64,000 nt of DNA from Bacillota bacterium. Lineage in GTDB: Bacteria; Bacillota; Clostridia; Lachnospirales; Lachnospiraceae. Where the stretch lies: the NCBI GenBank assembly GCA_023443225.1, contig JAEZVF010000077.1, positions 62,001-126,000 on the forward strand, given 5' to 3'. Below, piece after piece: positions 34,288 through 44,120 of this stretch. Under the pieces are notes generated by a model that was not told the DNA's origin, did no database searches, and worked only from the letters and a program-made list of their open reading frames with translations. A program made the position numbers and the translations under genes. Position 1 is the stretch's first letter. Every line of letters starts with the position of its first letter.

Positions 34288-34614
34288 TTACAAACTAATT
34301 CCAAGCATATATAAAATTAAATATATCACTGAAAGAAATCCGTTAAGAACCAATCCTATGATTGGTACATTATAATAAATTTCTTTTTCTTTGCAAGCCT
34401 TTACTCCAATGATAAAACCTACGATAGATAAAACACACATAACCAAGCCAACTGCACCCAGTAACAAACTGCCATTCCCAGCGCTTAAGCTGGAAATATA
34501 GAATAAAACCAGTAGGCAAACACAAGATAGTATTCCCATCACAAGAGATATCAGACCTCTAACCGAATGTTTTTTGTCAGAAAATTTAAATGATTCTTTT
34601 TTGCGTAAAAACAA
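34288..34614 (-). CDS. DUF6142 family small membrane protein
   Basis: A 108-residue protein with three predicted membrane helices. The N-terminus LRKKESFKFSDKKHSVRGL is characteristic of DUF6142. The proposed start is TTG at 34614, which has GAGGGGAG at 5-nt spacing; a GTG at 34632 is also open but has no ribosome site and lies inside the VanZ stop region. It follows the VanZ gene with no gap, so the two are cotranscribed. Function unknown. Confidence 0.65.
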   Translation of the reverse strand: MFLRKKESFKFSDKKHSVRGLISLVMGILSCVCLLVLFYISSLSAGNGSLLLGAVGLVMCVLSIVGFIIGVKACKEKEIYYNVPIIGLVLNGFLSVIYLILYMLGISL

Positions 34615-34635
34615 AGCAGCTCCCCTCTGCACGCC

Positions 34636-35112
34636 TTAGTGCTTATAATATTTTTTTTGCAAACCCTTAAGTATCCCATTGCAGATAAAAAAGCAGAGCC
34701 CTCCAAGTATTCCACCCATGGTATTTAAAAACAAGTCATCAACATCAAAAATCCCAACATTTAATATGATTTGAATAAGTTCAATTGACAGACTAAACTC
34801 TAGGCTAAGTAATACAATTTTGAAAAATTTACGGTTTTGAGGGCTGATAATGGGTAGGGCAAAACCAAATGGCATAAATGCCAGCACATTACCAAATATA
34901 TTTACGACAAAACTCTCGATACCAAGTTCCTTCCGATAAGTAATAAACCGTTTCAATTCTTTAAACAAGGTTAAATTATATCTATATTCTTCTGATACTA
35001 ACGTCCGTCCATACCGTTCACTAAAGAAACAAAAATACGCTAACAAAATAATATATAAAGCAAACAGTACGCGAGTTACTGTTATAATGATTTTTTTATG
35101 ATTAGATTTCAA
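34636..35112 (-). CDS. VanZ family membrane protein
   Basis: A 158-residue protein with four predicted helices and the VanZ-like segments NVLAFMPFGFALPII and FDVDDLFLNTMGGILGG. VanZ domains are linked to teicoplanin resistance in one operon but most members have unknown roles. It is followed at once by the DUF6142 gene. The ribosome site GGAGATATTC lies upstream of the ATG. Confidence 0.85.
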   Translation of the reverse strand: MKSNHKKIIITVTRVLFALYIILLAYFCFFSERYGRTLVSEEYRYNLTLFKELKRFITYRKELGIESFVVNIFGNVLAFMPFGFALPIISPQNRKFFKIVLLSLEFSLSIELIQIILNVGIFDVDDLFLNTMGGILGGLCFFICNGILKGLQKKYYKH

Positions 35113-35224
35113 TGAATATCTCCTTCGCCAACTTTCAATATCTCAACCATTATAAATCATATAGCCTTTTACGTAAAGGGGCAAATCATTGTAAATAACA
35201 AATAAAGAAACTGTAGTTCATACT

Positions 35225-35263
35225 AAAAAAGGGACGCCACGCAATTTTTAGCATGACAGTCCC
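35225..35263 (-). terminator. Terminator of the 566-residue Ig-like gene
   Basis: On the minus strand GGGACTGTCATGC pairs with GCGTGGCGTCCC (two mismatches) around an 8-nt loop, followed by TTTTTT. Confidence 0.8.
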
Positions 35264-35285
35264 TTTACCAAAATACTAATTAAAT

Positions 35286-36986
35286 TTAGTATGAGATATA
35301 AATATAGCTCGCTGCAATCGTAACTGGACTGCCTAAAGAATCCGTGATGTTCAAGGATTGCGTTGGAACCAGATAAATGCTGGATTTTGATTGAGGCGTA
35401 CTCTTTAGGGTAATTGTAATTGTATTTGAGTTAACATAACCATAGGAATATATATCTGTGTTATTCTGGATAACTTGAAATCCAGGAGTTCCAGTAATAT
35501 TACCATCAAAAGTTAATACAATCGTATTGGGGTAATTATAAGTAGCTTTGGTTAAAACTGCTGTTTTCAAGCTAAAATCAGTATAATAATCTTTTAAACC
35601 TTCTGATAATTTATCTTCTGGGTTAACATTATAACCGTTCCAATAACCGAGGGATACTTTCTGGTTACCGGTCAAAAGCACCGCAGAAGATGTTAAAGTA
35701 TAATTTATCTGAAATGGATTTTTAGCATCTACTACGCCTTGAATCCACTCGTTATTAATGATTGCATAACCGGGTGTCTGAATTTCACGGTCAAAGATTA
35801 CGGTTAAGGTGTTATAGTGAGTTCTCTTAACAGAAACTGCTTTCGCCTGTGGCATCCGCTTCGAATCTATACTAAAAATGATTGTAGTCGAGTCACCTCT
35901 AAGGCTGTTTCCTGATATGTCCTTAACACCCTGCAAATTTATAGAAATCCTTTTATTCCAATCGGTAGATGGAATCGCTGACAAATTGATTGTTAATGCT
36001 TTACTATCTGTACTTTTCACATAATTTGACGCATTATTCAATATTTTTGTTGTCTCTGTTGTTATCGATTGACCATAATCAACTGCCTTAGCACCAGAGA
36101 CCTGCATTGCACTAAAATCCATAGCTTCATCAAAATTAAAAGTTACCAGCAAACCACTTTTATCCAATGTATAATTCGTATAAGCAGGAGCCCTTAAATC
36201 ACAGTTATCTTTGTTATGTTTTTCCCGGTCATCCCAGCCCCAGGAATCCCAATAATCCCAGGAATCACTGTAATCCCAGTAATCATAATAATCATAATAT
36301 TCATAATAATCTTCATAAGTCTCTAATTTAACTATTTCAATACAGATGGTATCTCTAACGGAACTTGAATTGATTCCAGAATCTGATCTGGAAGCTATAG
36401 CAGTTAAGTACACAATCCCAGGTTTCAAACCAGTTACGGTACCACGGTCATTTACGGATGCGTATTCTGTTTGATCAATGTACCAATAGGTCAGTTCCTT
36501 TGCGTCCTTTGGCGTAAGTTCACTATCAAAATCATAACTTTCTCCGACAGCAATCACATGTCTTCCGTTTTTATCTTTATAAACATTATTTATTGTTATC
36601 TTAGATGCAGATGCTTTTACGGTAACTTTACAATAAGCAGTATATTTTAAGCCACCGTAGTAATAAACTGTACATTTAATTCGGGTAGTCCCTTTTTTTA
36701 CAGAAGAAACTGTGATTGATTTTGAATCATTGCACGTTTGTATGGTGGCCACTTTATCGTTTAATGAATTCCAGGTGATGTTCTTTACGTTTCTATTCAC
36801 ATTATAAACGGATAATGTAAAGGTTTCTCCACTCTCTCCCAATGTCATTTTACTGTAAGAAAGCTTTGGATTATGCTTTGGCTTTGGTTTGGCAGATGCA
36901 ACAGCCGAAAAATCTGTTGAAATCATTGGTAAAATTAGCATAACAGACAACAAAAAGACTGCTATTTTTTTAATACGCTTCTTCAT
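35286..36986 (-). CDS. Exported Ig-like domain surface protein with a Tyr/Trp/Asp-rich tract
   Basis: A 566-residue protein with a signal peptide (KKIAVFLLSVMLILPMIST). Residues about 35-215 hold two Ig-like domains of BIG_2 type (WNSLNDKVATIQTC; GRHVIAVGESYDF). Residues about 222-258 form a low-complexity run of Tyr, Asp and Trp (YYEYYDYYDYWDYSDSWDYW in part). The rest carries Ig-like repeats (DKSGLLVTFNFDEAMDFSAM, NTLTVIFDREIQ) shared with the larger neighbour at 37136-39706, so the two are paralogues. No sortase motif or S-layer repeat was recognised. It is followed by a terminator. Confidence 0.78.
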   Translation of the reverse strand: MKKRIKKIAVFLLSVMLILPMISTDFSAVASAKPKPKHNPKLSYSKMTLGESGETFTLSVYNVNRNVKNITWNSLNDKVATIQTCNDSKSITVSSVKKGTTRIKCTVYYYGGLKYTAYCKVTVKASASKITINNVYKDKNGRHVIAVGESYDFDSELTPKDAKELTYWYIDQTEYASVNDRGTVTGLKPGIVYLTAIASRSDSGINSSSVRDTICIEIVKLETYEDYYEYYDYYDYWDYSDSWDYWDSWGWDDREKHNKDNCDLRAPAYTNYTLDKSGLLVTFNFDEAMDFSAMQVSGAKAVDYGQSITTETTKILNNASNYVKSTDSKALTINLSAIPSTDWNKRISINLQGVKDISGNSLRGDSTTIIFSIDSKRMPQAKAVSVKRTHYNTLTVIFDREIQTPGYAIINNEWIQGVVDAKNPFQINYTLTSSAVLLTGNQKVSLGYWNGYNVNPEDKLSEGLKDYYTDFSLKTAVLTKATYNYPNTIVLTFDGNITGTPGFQVIQNNTDIYSYGYVNSNTITITLKSTPQSKSSIYLVPTQSLNITDSLGSPVTIAASYIYISY

Positions 36987-37074
36987 TTAAACTCCTCCAA
37001 GCACTAAATAGTTTACCCACATATAATATTACCAATTTTTGTCATTTCAATGTCTGAATTAAGGCATTTACATG

Positions 37075-37102
37075 TAAAAAAGCCATCGCATTTTGCGATG
37101 GC
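37075..37102 (-). terminator. Terminator of the 856-residue Ig-like gene
   Basis: A perfect stem (GCCATCGCA / TGCGATGGC) around a 3-nt loop, followed on the minus strand by TTTTTTA. Confidence 0.85.
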
Positions 37103-37135
37103 CTTCTTACATCTATGTGACATATATTTTAAGGA

Positions 37136-39706
37136 TTAGTATGTTGGAACACTCATTGTGCTCATTTTGATCTCATTACCTGACAAGTCTGTAATCTTAT
37201 TGTTATTGTTTGGCACTAACGTCATGGTTGTATTCGTAGCAGGTGTACTCTTCAAATGAACGGAAAGTATACTACCATTGATTATTGCTGATGAATACAA
37301 ATCACTAGAGCCCTGAATAACCTGGAAGCTTGGTGTTCCTGTAATTACTTCATCAAAGGTAATAACAATTGTATAAGGAGAATTAAATCTAACACTGCTA
37401 ATACGTGGAGCAGCATTCTCTTTTAGATATAAGGTCTGAGAATATTTTTCCATAGCAGAATAACTGTCCTGATAGCCTTTGATTCCACTTATTGTAAACG
37501 GATATGCAGTAGTAGCAGGAAGGCAACCCGGATTCAACCTCAATTTGACAATTGCACTAGTTGGGGTATTTTCTGTTACTTCAGCACTGGCGATGGTACC
37601 ACCCGTTCCAATTAAGGAATAATTACTAACCGTTTGTGCTGATACCAAATCCAACTTCTTATCAAAATATACATTGATAATATTTGGGTCATTCGCATCC
37701 TGTTGAACGGATAGCGGTGACGATAATTTGCTGGCAACAGAGACTACCTTCTGTACAGAAACCGTTGTTGCTGTATTGGCATTGCCATAAGTATCACGAA
37801 CAAAGGTCGCTGGTATACTTAGTGTATAAACTCCTTCTTCCGTTAATTGACTTGACTGTAAGATCAAGGTTACCTTATCGTCTTTTGAATAACCGGAATA
37901 ATTCAGAATTCTATCTGAATAAATCGTATTATCCGGTTTTACTATCTTCGCTGATAAACTTGCATTCGAGTTAACCAAGGTAACATTTTTATTATAAGTT
38001 AAAGTAAGTATGTAAGAGTCAACACCGTTTTGGTTCACAACTTCTAATAAAGAGTTGGTAAGTACCGGAAGTGTATTATCTAAAGTAAAGTTTACGCTAC
38101 GCTTATGTATTGTAGATGCGGTTGTATCATTATAAGAAACATTGTAACTATTCCATCCGGTGATAGATACTTCCTGTGTACCACTTAAAATTGCTGAAGA
38201 ATCCGGTATCGTGTAATTAACTTTCTTAGGATCTGTACTGTCAACAACTCCATTGATATAGGCTCCGTTGCTTAAGGTGATATAACCACTGTATTGAATT
38301 GCTCTGGAGAATGTTGCTGTTAAGGTGTTATAACCAGTACGTTCGATGTTAATTAGGGCTGCTTGTGCTCTTTGTGATGTGTCTGTGGACAAGTAAGCGA
38401 TCACTGGTAAGGATGCCGGTGAGTTGCCGGACAAATCTGTAATGCCGGATATGCTGATTTGGAATCTCTTATTCCTATCAACTTCTGGCATAGTTCTTAA
38501 ATCAATACTTAAGGATTTGTTGTCTGCCGTCTTCACATAATTTGCTTTTGTATTCAACATTGCTATTGTCGTTGCCTGTGCTGCAGTTGAACTGTATGAT
38601 TCTAACCTTGCATCAGTAATATGTAGATTAGAGAAGTTCATAGGTTCACTAAAGTTTATGTAGGCAATCAAACCAGTATCATCTACAGTTGAATTTACAA
38701 AGTAAGGTTTACTGTTATCATAAAAATCTAAATTCTCATTGTAAGCTTTTAAAGCTGTATTGTCAGTACTCTTTATTGATGAACTTAGACGTAATCCATA
38801 GGTACCATTAAATGAATTCGCCGCTGTAATGGTAAGGGTCTTGCCGTCTGTAGATAAGGAACCGGTAAGGTTACCTAATGCAGTAGCTGAAACTCCCTTA
38901 GAATCAATCATGGATGCAATTACAATGGATTCAAGGAGCTTATTCCCTGTTCCAATTATTGTGGAAGAATTTATTGGCTTATCAAATTGAATCTCTAATT
39001 TGTTTGATTCTATTAAATTAACCTTTACAACATTGACGGTCTTTCCGACAATCTCAATGGTAAGTGAATCATTGACGATACTGCTTGTTACTCCATTAGG
39101 AGTCATAGCTGCCACGGCTTTTAATCTGCATAAGCCTGGTTGTAAGCCAGTAACAATACCTTGCTTGTTAACTGTAGCAACCTGTTTTCCACTTTCTAAA
39201 CTTTCAATCGCCCAATAAGTCTTATCACTTGCATTTTTGGGTGTAATAGATCTGGCAAAATCATAAATCTCGCCTACTGCAATCACATGTCTTCCATTTT
39301 CTGCAATCTTTTTATTACTAATGCTCACTGCAGTAGCCGGAATCTTTACTGTTACTCTACAAGAGAGAAATATGGATTTCCCATTTTTATAAGTTATTTT
39401 ACATCTAGCATCTGCAATCCCTTTACCAACAGTAGTTACCTTGCCGGCTAAAAGATCTTTGGTAGCTTCTACCGTTATTACATCTTCATTTTTTGAATAC
39501 CAAACTGTTTTTTTAACATTTTTCCTAGAAACATTTAATGCATTCAATGTAAAGGTTGCTTCGGTTCCGACAATTGTCTTTTTTGTAGACGACAATACCG
39601 GTTTAGCAGCTGCACTAGCTGTTTGCCATGCACTGGTATTAATTATTGGTAACGCCAAGATAATAGCCAGTACTAGTGCTACACCTTTCAATATACGTTT
39701 CTTCAT
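37136..39706 (-). CDS. Large exported Ig-like repeat surface protein
   Basis: An 856-residue protein with a signal peptide (LKGVALVLAIILALPIINTS). It starts with BIG_2-like domains (KNVKKTVWYSKNEDVITV; GRHVIAVGEIYDF) and continues with several Ig-like repeats of the SwmB or 'Ig-like group 5' kind (KLEIQFDKPINSSTI, LIAYINFSEPMNFSNL, NTLTATFSRAIQYSGYI, NIINVYFDKKLDLVSAQ, TIVITFDEVITGTPSF). Parts are closely similar to the smaller neighbour at 35286-36986, but it lacks the Tyr/Trp/Asp tract. It is likely a secreted wall- or matrix-associated protein. GGAGG lies upstream of the ATG. Confidence 0.8.
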   Translation of the reverse strand: MKKRILKGVALVLAIILALPIINTSAWQTASAAAKPVLSSTKKTIVGTEATFTLNALNVSRKNVKKTVWYSKNEDVITVEATKDLLAGKVTTVGKGIADARCKITYKNGKSIFLSCRVTVKIPATAVSISNKKIAENGRHVIAVGEIYDFARSITPKNASDKTYWAIESLESGKQVATVNKQGIVTGLQPGLCRLKAVAAMTPNGVTSSIVNDSLTIEIVGKTVNVVKVNLIESNKLEIQFDKPINSSTIIGTGNKLLESIVIASMIDSKGVSATALGNLTGSLSTDGKTLTITAANSFNGTYGLRLSSSIKSTDNTALKAYNENLDFYDNSKPYFVNSTVDDTGLIAYINFSEPMNFSNLHITDARLESYSSTAAQATTIAMLNTKANYVKTADNKSLSIDLRTMPEVDRNKRFQISISGITDLSGNSPASLPVIAYLSTDTSQRAQAALINIERTGYNTLTATFSRAIQYSGYITLSNGAYINGVVDSTDPKKVNYTIPDSSAILSGTQEVSITGWNSYNVSYNDTTASTIHKRSVNFTLDNTLPVLTNSLLEVVNQNGVDSYILTLTYNKNVTLVNSNASLSAKIVKPDNTIYSDRILNYSGYSKDDKVTLILQSSQLTEEGVYTLSIPATFVRDTYGNANTATTVSVQKVVSVASKLSSPLSVQQDANDPNIINVYFDKKLDLVSAQTVSNYSLIGTGGTIASAEVTENTPTSAIVKLRLNPGCLPATTAYPFTISGIKGYQDSYSAMEKYSQTLYLKENAAPRISSVRFNSPYTIVITFDEVITGTPSFQVIQGSSDLYSSAIINGSILSVHLKSTPATNTTMTLVPNNNNKITDLSGNEIKMSTMSVPTY

Positions 39707-39906
39707 TCATTTTCCTCCTTTAATATACCGAACTCAAACATTAACCCAACATTCGAACTCAATTCCCAACCTCTATTGTACATCATACGGTTTCTTTTTG
39801 TCAAAAGTTTGTTTAAATTATACTATAATACCACTTTTTTTAATTTATTGTAATATTTTCTTTGAAAACGGTTGTGAAAGTATCCAATATACTCCAAAAA
39901 TTATAA

Positions 39907-39964
39907 GAAAAAAATACCGCAGGAACTTTTTTGCAATAATATAATAACAAAATAATTCCTGCGG
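39907..39964 (-). terminator. Terminator of pheS-pheT
   Basis: On the minus strand CCGCAGGAA pairs with TTCCTGCGG across an AT-rich 30-nt loop, followed by TATTTTTTTC. It lies 26 bp beyond the pheT stop. The 283-bp gap between the Ig-like gene and pheT holds nothing else that I can see. Confidence 0.75.
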
Positions 39965-39989
39965 AGCTTATATAAAAAGTCTTTTAATT

Positions 39990-42428
39990 CTACTGTCTAA
40001 GTTCAATGCCAAGCTTGCCAAGACCGTTTAGAATCTTAGTCATGACTTCGGTCACGTCTTTTTCTTCAAGAGTTCTGTCCTTTGCACGGAAGGTGATGGA
40101 ATACGCCATGGATTTGTGTCCTGCTGCAATCTGAGCACCTTCGTATACATCAAAGAGGTGATAGCTTTCAAGAATGGCTCCACCATTCTTTCGAATCACT
40201 GCTTCTACCTCTCCTGCCAGAATGTCTTTCTTCATCAGCATACTGATATCACGGGTGACTGCAGGGTATTTTGCAATTCCTTCGTATTTTACATCGAAGC
40301 TAGCACGGGATATGATTTCTGGCATATCAAGGACTGCCACATATGCCTTTTCACCTATATCATAATTGTCAAGTACTTCAGGATGCACTTCTCCAAGATA
40401 ACCGATAATGACCCCGTCATAAATAATATTAGCCTGACGCCCAGGGTGAAGGAAGGTCTTTCCAGCTTTTGGATCATAGGAGACTAACTTCTTCATACCG
40501 ACTTTTTCTAAATATTCTTCTACAACACCTTTTAAGTCAAAGAAATCACCTACACCATACATTCCAAGGGTAAACTGCACTCTTTCATCAGGAAGCTCTG
40601 TAACCGGCAATGCTTTTGGAAGATATACTGTTCCCAGTTCGTATAAGCGAACATTCTTATTTCTTCTATTGTAATTTGTTGATAATGAAGTTAAGATACC
40701 GTTCAAAGGAAGAGTTCTCATAATACTATAATCTTCTCCCAATGGATTGGAAATCGTTACGGTTTCTCTTAATTTGTCATCGGAAGGTATTAATAATTTA
40801 TCAAATACTTTTGGACTCTCAAAGGAATAAGTCATACCTTCACAAAAACCAAATAATTCTGCGACATTTCTGGCTACATTTTCAATCCGTAACTTAAAGG
40901 ATAATTTTCCTGTTGTTGCAGCACCAGATGGTAATGTTGTAGGGATATTATCGTAACCGTAGAAACGTGCCACCTCTTCATCTAAATCCGCCTGGCATTC
41001 TAAATCCTGTCTCCAACTTGGTACAATTACTTCACCTGTTTTTTCATCATAATCAAGATCAATTCTTTTAAAATATCCGATCATGGTCTCTTTGTCCAGG
41101 TTAGTTCCCAAAAGCTGGTTTGTTCTCTCATGATTAAAAGCAATTCTACTTGCTTCTCTTTTTTTCTCATATACATCAACTGCTCCACCAACTACTTCAC
41201 CTGCTCCCAGTTCTTCAATTAACTGGCAGGCTCTGTTCATGGCTTCTATAGCGGTATTCGGATCCAGTCCTTTTTCAAACTTAGCTGCTGCATCCGTACG
41301 AAGTCCCAATTTCTTACCGGTCAAACGGATATTGGTGCCATCAAAGCATGCTGCTTCAAATAAAACGGTTTTTACATTATCGGAAATCTTTGAATTCTCT
41401 CCGCCCATGATTCCGGCAATTCCAACTGGCTTTTCTGCATCGCAAATCATAAGTATGGAAGAATCCACTTTTCTTATCTGTTCATCTAAGGTTTGGAATT
41501 CTTCACCTTCCTGTCCTCTTCTGACAATGATTTTCCTGCCGGCCACCAAGTCCAAATCATATGCATGCATTGGTTGTGAATATTCTTCCATAACATAGTT
41601 TGTTATATCAACCAGATTATTGATTGGGCGAATTCCACAAGCTGCCAGGCGTCTCTGCATCCATAAGGGTGACGGAGCTATCTTGATATTCTTGACAACC
41701 CTTGCAACATAACGGCTGCAAAGTTCTTTATCCTGGATCTCAACAGATATATAGTCACTGGCTTTTTCTGCATTACCGGTTTTTTGAATTACAGGAGGAC
41801 AAAATTTCTTTCCAAAGGTTGCAGCTGCTTCTCTAGCAATTCCAAGAACTCCAAAACAGTCCACACGGTTTGAAGTGATTTCATACTCAAATACTACGTC
41901 ATTAAGTCCCAACGCACTAATTGCGCTTGAACCGATCTTAATCCCATCGTAGGCAGGATTATCACTGAAAATATAGATTCCATCACTCGGTGCATCCGGA
42001 TACATTTCTTTGGTAGAGCCAAGTTCTTCGATGGAACACATCATTCCGCAGGATTCTATTCCACGAAGTTTGCCCTTCTTAATCTTAATACCACCGGGAG
42101 TTTTATTTCCGTCGTGTCCACCAGCAACACGTCCACCGTCTAATACTACCGGAACCACATCTCCTTCTTTTACATTAGGTGCACCGGTTACGATCTGCAC
42201 GGTATCACCTTCCTCTGTAATTTGAACCTGACATACAATTAATTTATCAGCATCTGGGTGTCTTTCTATTTTTAAGATTTTACCTACTACTATTTTTTCT
42301 AAATCAGCATCCAGCTTTTCATAACCTTCCACTTTTGATCCGGACAATGTCATTGCATCGGTGTATTCCTGAGCAGTTACATCCAGATCTGGCACATAAG
42401 CTTTTATCCATGATAATGGTGTATTCAT
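39990..42428 (-). CDS. pheT: Phenylalanine-tRNA ligase beta subunit
   Basis: An 812-residue subunit of the alpha2-beta2 synthetase that charges tRNA-Phe. It shows the N-terminal tRNA-binding-type OB domain (HPDADKLIVCQVQI; VTGAPNV), the B3/4 editing region, the B5 domain, the catalytic-like core (KIENVARNV ... ELFGFCEGMTYSF) and the C-terminal anticodon-binding FDX-ACB domain (KYPAVTRDISMLM; ITFRAKDRTLEEKDV). It starts 44 bp after the pheS stop and shares the T-box leader. Confidence 0.97.
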   Translation of the reverse strand: MNTPLSWIKAYVPDLDVTAQEYTDAMTLSGSKVEGYEKLDADLEKIVVGKILKIERHPDADKLIVCQVQITEEGDTVQIVTGAPNVKEGDVVPVVLDGGRVAGGHDGNKTPGGIKIKKGKLRGIESCGMMCSIEELGSTKEMYPDAPSDGIYIFSDNPAYDGIKIGSSAISALGLNDVVFEYEITSNRVDCFGVLGIAREAAATFGKKFCPPVIQKTGNAEKASDYISVEIQDKELCSRYVARVVKNIKIAPSPLWMQRRLAACGIRPINNLVDITNYVMEEYSQPMHAYDLDLVAGRKIIVRRGQEGEEFQTLDEQIRKVDSSILMICDAEKPVGIAGIMGGENSKISDNVKTVLFEAACFDGTNIRLTGKKLGLRTDAAAKFEKGLDPNTAIEAMNRACQLIEELGAGEVVGGAVDVYEKKREASRIAFNHERTNQLLGTNLDKETMIGYFKRIDLDYDEKTGEVIVPSWRQDLECQADLDEEVARFYGYDNIPTTLPSGAATTGKLSFKLRIENVARNVAELFGFCEGMTYSFESPKVFDKLLIPSDDKLRETVTISNPLGEDYSIMRTLPLNGILTSLSTNYNRRNKNVRLYELGTVYLPKALPVTELPDERVQFTLGMYGVGDFFDLKGVVEEYLEKVGMKKLVSYDPKAGKTFLHPGRQANIIYDGVIIGYLGEVHPEVLDNYDIGEKAYVAVLDMPEIISRASFDVKYEGIAKYPAVTRDISMLMKKDILAGEVEAVIRKNGGAILESYHLFDVYEGAQIAAGHKSMAYSITFRAKDRTLEEKDVTEVMTKILNGLGKLGIELRQ

Positions 42429-42472
42429 CCTTTTAAACCTCCTAAAATCTTCTATTTCCTAGTAACTGCTGC

Positions 42473-43492
42473 TTAAAACTGCTTTAAGAAACGGGTATCG
42501 TTCTCATAGAGAAGTCTCATATCATCTATCTCGTATTTGAATAAAGTAATACGTTCAAGACCAACGCCAAATGCGAAGCCGGTATATTCTTCTGGGTCAA
42601 TACCGCTCATTCTTAGTACATTTGGATGTACCATACCACAACCTAAGATTTCAACCCAACCGGACCCCTTACAGAAACGGCATCCCTTTCCACCGCATTT
42701 AAAACAGGTCACATCAACCTCTGCACTTGGCTCTGTAAATTGGAAATGATGCGGTCTGAATTTAACTTTCGTTTCTTCACCAAAAAGTTGTTTGGCAAAC
42801 TCTGCCAAGGTACCTTTTAAATCAGCAAAGGTAATGTTTTTATCTATAACCAGACCCTCAATCTGATGAAAACTTGGGGAATGGGTTGCGTCTACTTCAT
42901 CTGAACGAAAAACTCTTCCAGGTGCTATCATACGAATTGGAAGCTTGCCTTTCTCCATTTCATGAACCTGTACCGGTGAGGTCTGTGACCTAAGCAGGAT
43001 ATCACCAGCTACATAGAAGGTATCCTGCTCATCTTTGGCAGGATGGTTTGCAGGGATATTTAATGCTTCAAAATTATAGTAATCATACTCTACTTCCGGT
43101 CCTTCTACTACTTCATAACCCATTCCAATAAAGATTCTCTCAACCTCTTCTAATGCTATACTATTTGGATGACGATGCCCTACCATTGGTTTCTTTGCAG
43201 GTAGTGTAACATCAATGGTCTCACTCTTTATCTTTTCTTCTCTTATTTTCTTTTCAAAGGCAGATTTCTTTTCCTCTAATTTCTCTTCTAGAATAGTTCT
43301 CGCCTCATTTACTAACTGTCCTACGATTGGACGTTCCTCCGGTGATACATCCTTCATTGATTTTAATACATTGGTAAGTTCACCTTTTTTGCCTAAAAAG
43401 GCTACTCTAATATCATTTAATTTCTCAAGTTCTTCAGAAACACTGATTTTTGCTAATGCTTCGTCCATTATGGCTTTTAATTTTTCTTTCAT
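42473..43492 (-). CDS. pheS: Phenylalanine-tRNA ligase alpha subunit
   Basis: A 339-residue catalytic subunit. The N-terminal coiled coil (about 1-85) is followed by the class II synthetase core with motif 2 (GRVFRSDEVDATHSPSFHQ) and motif 3 (GFAFGVGLERITLFKY). A zinc-ribbon-like CFKCGGKGCRFCKGSGW segment is present, as in many clostridial PheS proteins. AGGAG precedes the ATG. The gene is controlled by the T-box leader upstream, but 270 bp separate the T-box terminator from the start codon, and a 199-bp hairpin element fills most of that. Confidence 0.97.
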   Translation of the reverse strand: MKEKLKAIMDEALAKISVSEELEKLNDIRVAFLGKKGELTNVLKSMKDVSPEERPIVGQLVNEARTILEEKLEEKKSAFEKKIREEKIKSETIDVTLPAKKPMVGHRHPNSIALEEVERIFIGMGYEVVEGPEVEYDYYNFEALNIPANHPAKDEQDTFYVAGDILLRSQTSPVQVHEMEKGKLPIRMIAPGRVFRSDEVDATHSPSFHQIEGLVIDKNITFADLKGTLAEFAKQLFGEETKVKFRPHHFQFTEPSAEVDVTCFKCGGKGCRFCKGSGWVEILGCGMVHPNVLRMSGIDPEEYTGFAFGVGLERITLFKYEIDDMRLLYENDTRFLKQF

Positions 43493-43524
43493 GGCAATCT
43501 CCTTTCTTATTCTAACAAAGTATC

Positions 43525-43723
43525 GGCGTTTGCGAACCTCTTACTTGCGTCTATTGATGTTCCTGTGTTCTTTGGCTGTCTCTACAATTTGCAGAAATTG
43601 TTCGACTTACACATACAATAAATGCATTTGTATGTGACGTTCGAACGATTTCTGCAAACAGTAACGACAGACAAAGAACACATTGGAACAATCATAGACA
43701 CAAGCAAGAGTTTCGCAAATGCC
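43525..43723. repeat. Long palindromic element C between the T-box and pheS
   Basis: The whole 199 bp forms one hairpin. The outer arms (43525-43580 and 43666-43723) are 56-58 bp and match at roughly 85 percent; an inner pair includes GCAGAAAT / ATTTCTGC, GTTCGA / TTCGAAC and CACATACA / TGTATGTG around an ATGCAT centre. It carries no ORF and no T-run. It lies downstream of the T-box terminator and ends 33 bp before the pheS start, so it is part of every full-length pheST message. Confidence 0.9.
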
Positions 43724-43759
43724 TAATTAACAAAATAGATAACAGGGACATAAATGCAC

Positions 43760-44080
43760 AAAAAAACCGTCCCATATAAAACAGGGACGGAGTAAGATTC
43801 TATAATTCCGCGGTACCACCCAAATTCCTATGTAGCACAGTCCATTCCTAAAAGGAACTTAAGGTTACATAAGCACTTAAATATATGCGTAACGTGCATC
43901 AACGTCATCTCCTACTAACAGTGTTTTGAATTCAAAGATGCGGCTCCGGTGAGAAATTGGATAATTATCTGAACTTAAGGAAGCTTTCAGCCATTGACTT
44001 CCCCTCTCTGCAAGAAAATAATTATTTGAAATGCAAAGATACTACTATGCATCTATAGCAAACACCTTCACAGCCTTTTT
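43760..44080 (-). promoter_or_regulatory. T-box leader (Phe) of pheS-pheT
   Basis: A transcribed leader that senses uncharged tRNA-Phe. The T-box sequence TGGGTGGTACCGCGG is at 43808-43822 on the minus strand. Downstream is the terminator CCGTCCC / GGGACGG (43767-43790) with seven T residues. Upstream, stem I features are visible, including GGCTGAAAG, AGAGAGGGG and the AGTAGGAGATGACG region. A TTC triplet at 43928-43930 in the expected specifier loop fits phenylalanine. Uncharged tRNA-Phe would stabilise the antiterminator and raise synthetase expression. Confidence 0.93.
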
Positions 44081-44092
44081 TGTATTGTATTT

Positions 44093-44120
44093 ATTCTAGC
44101 ATAATTTTTTTTCTTGTCAA
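44093..44120 (-). promoter_or_regulatory. Promoter of the pheST T-box transcript
   Basis: On the minus strand TTGACA (44115-44120) and TAGAAT (44093-44098) are 16 bp apart, a few bases upstream of the T-box leader. Confidence 0.8.
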
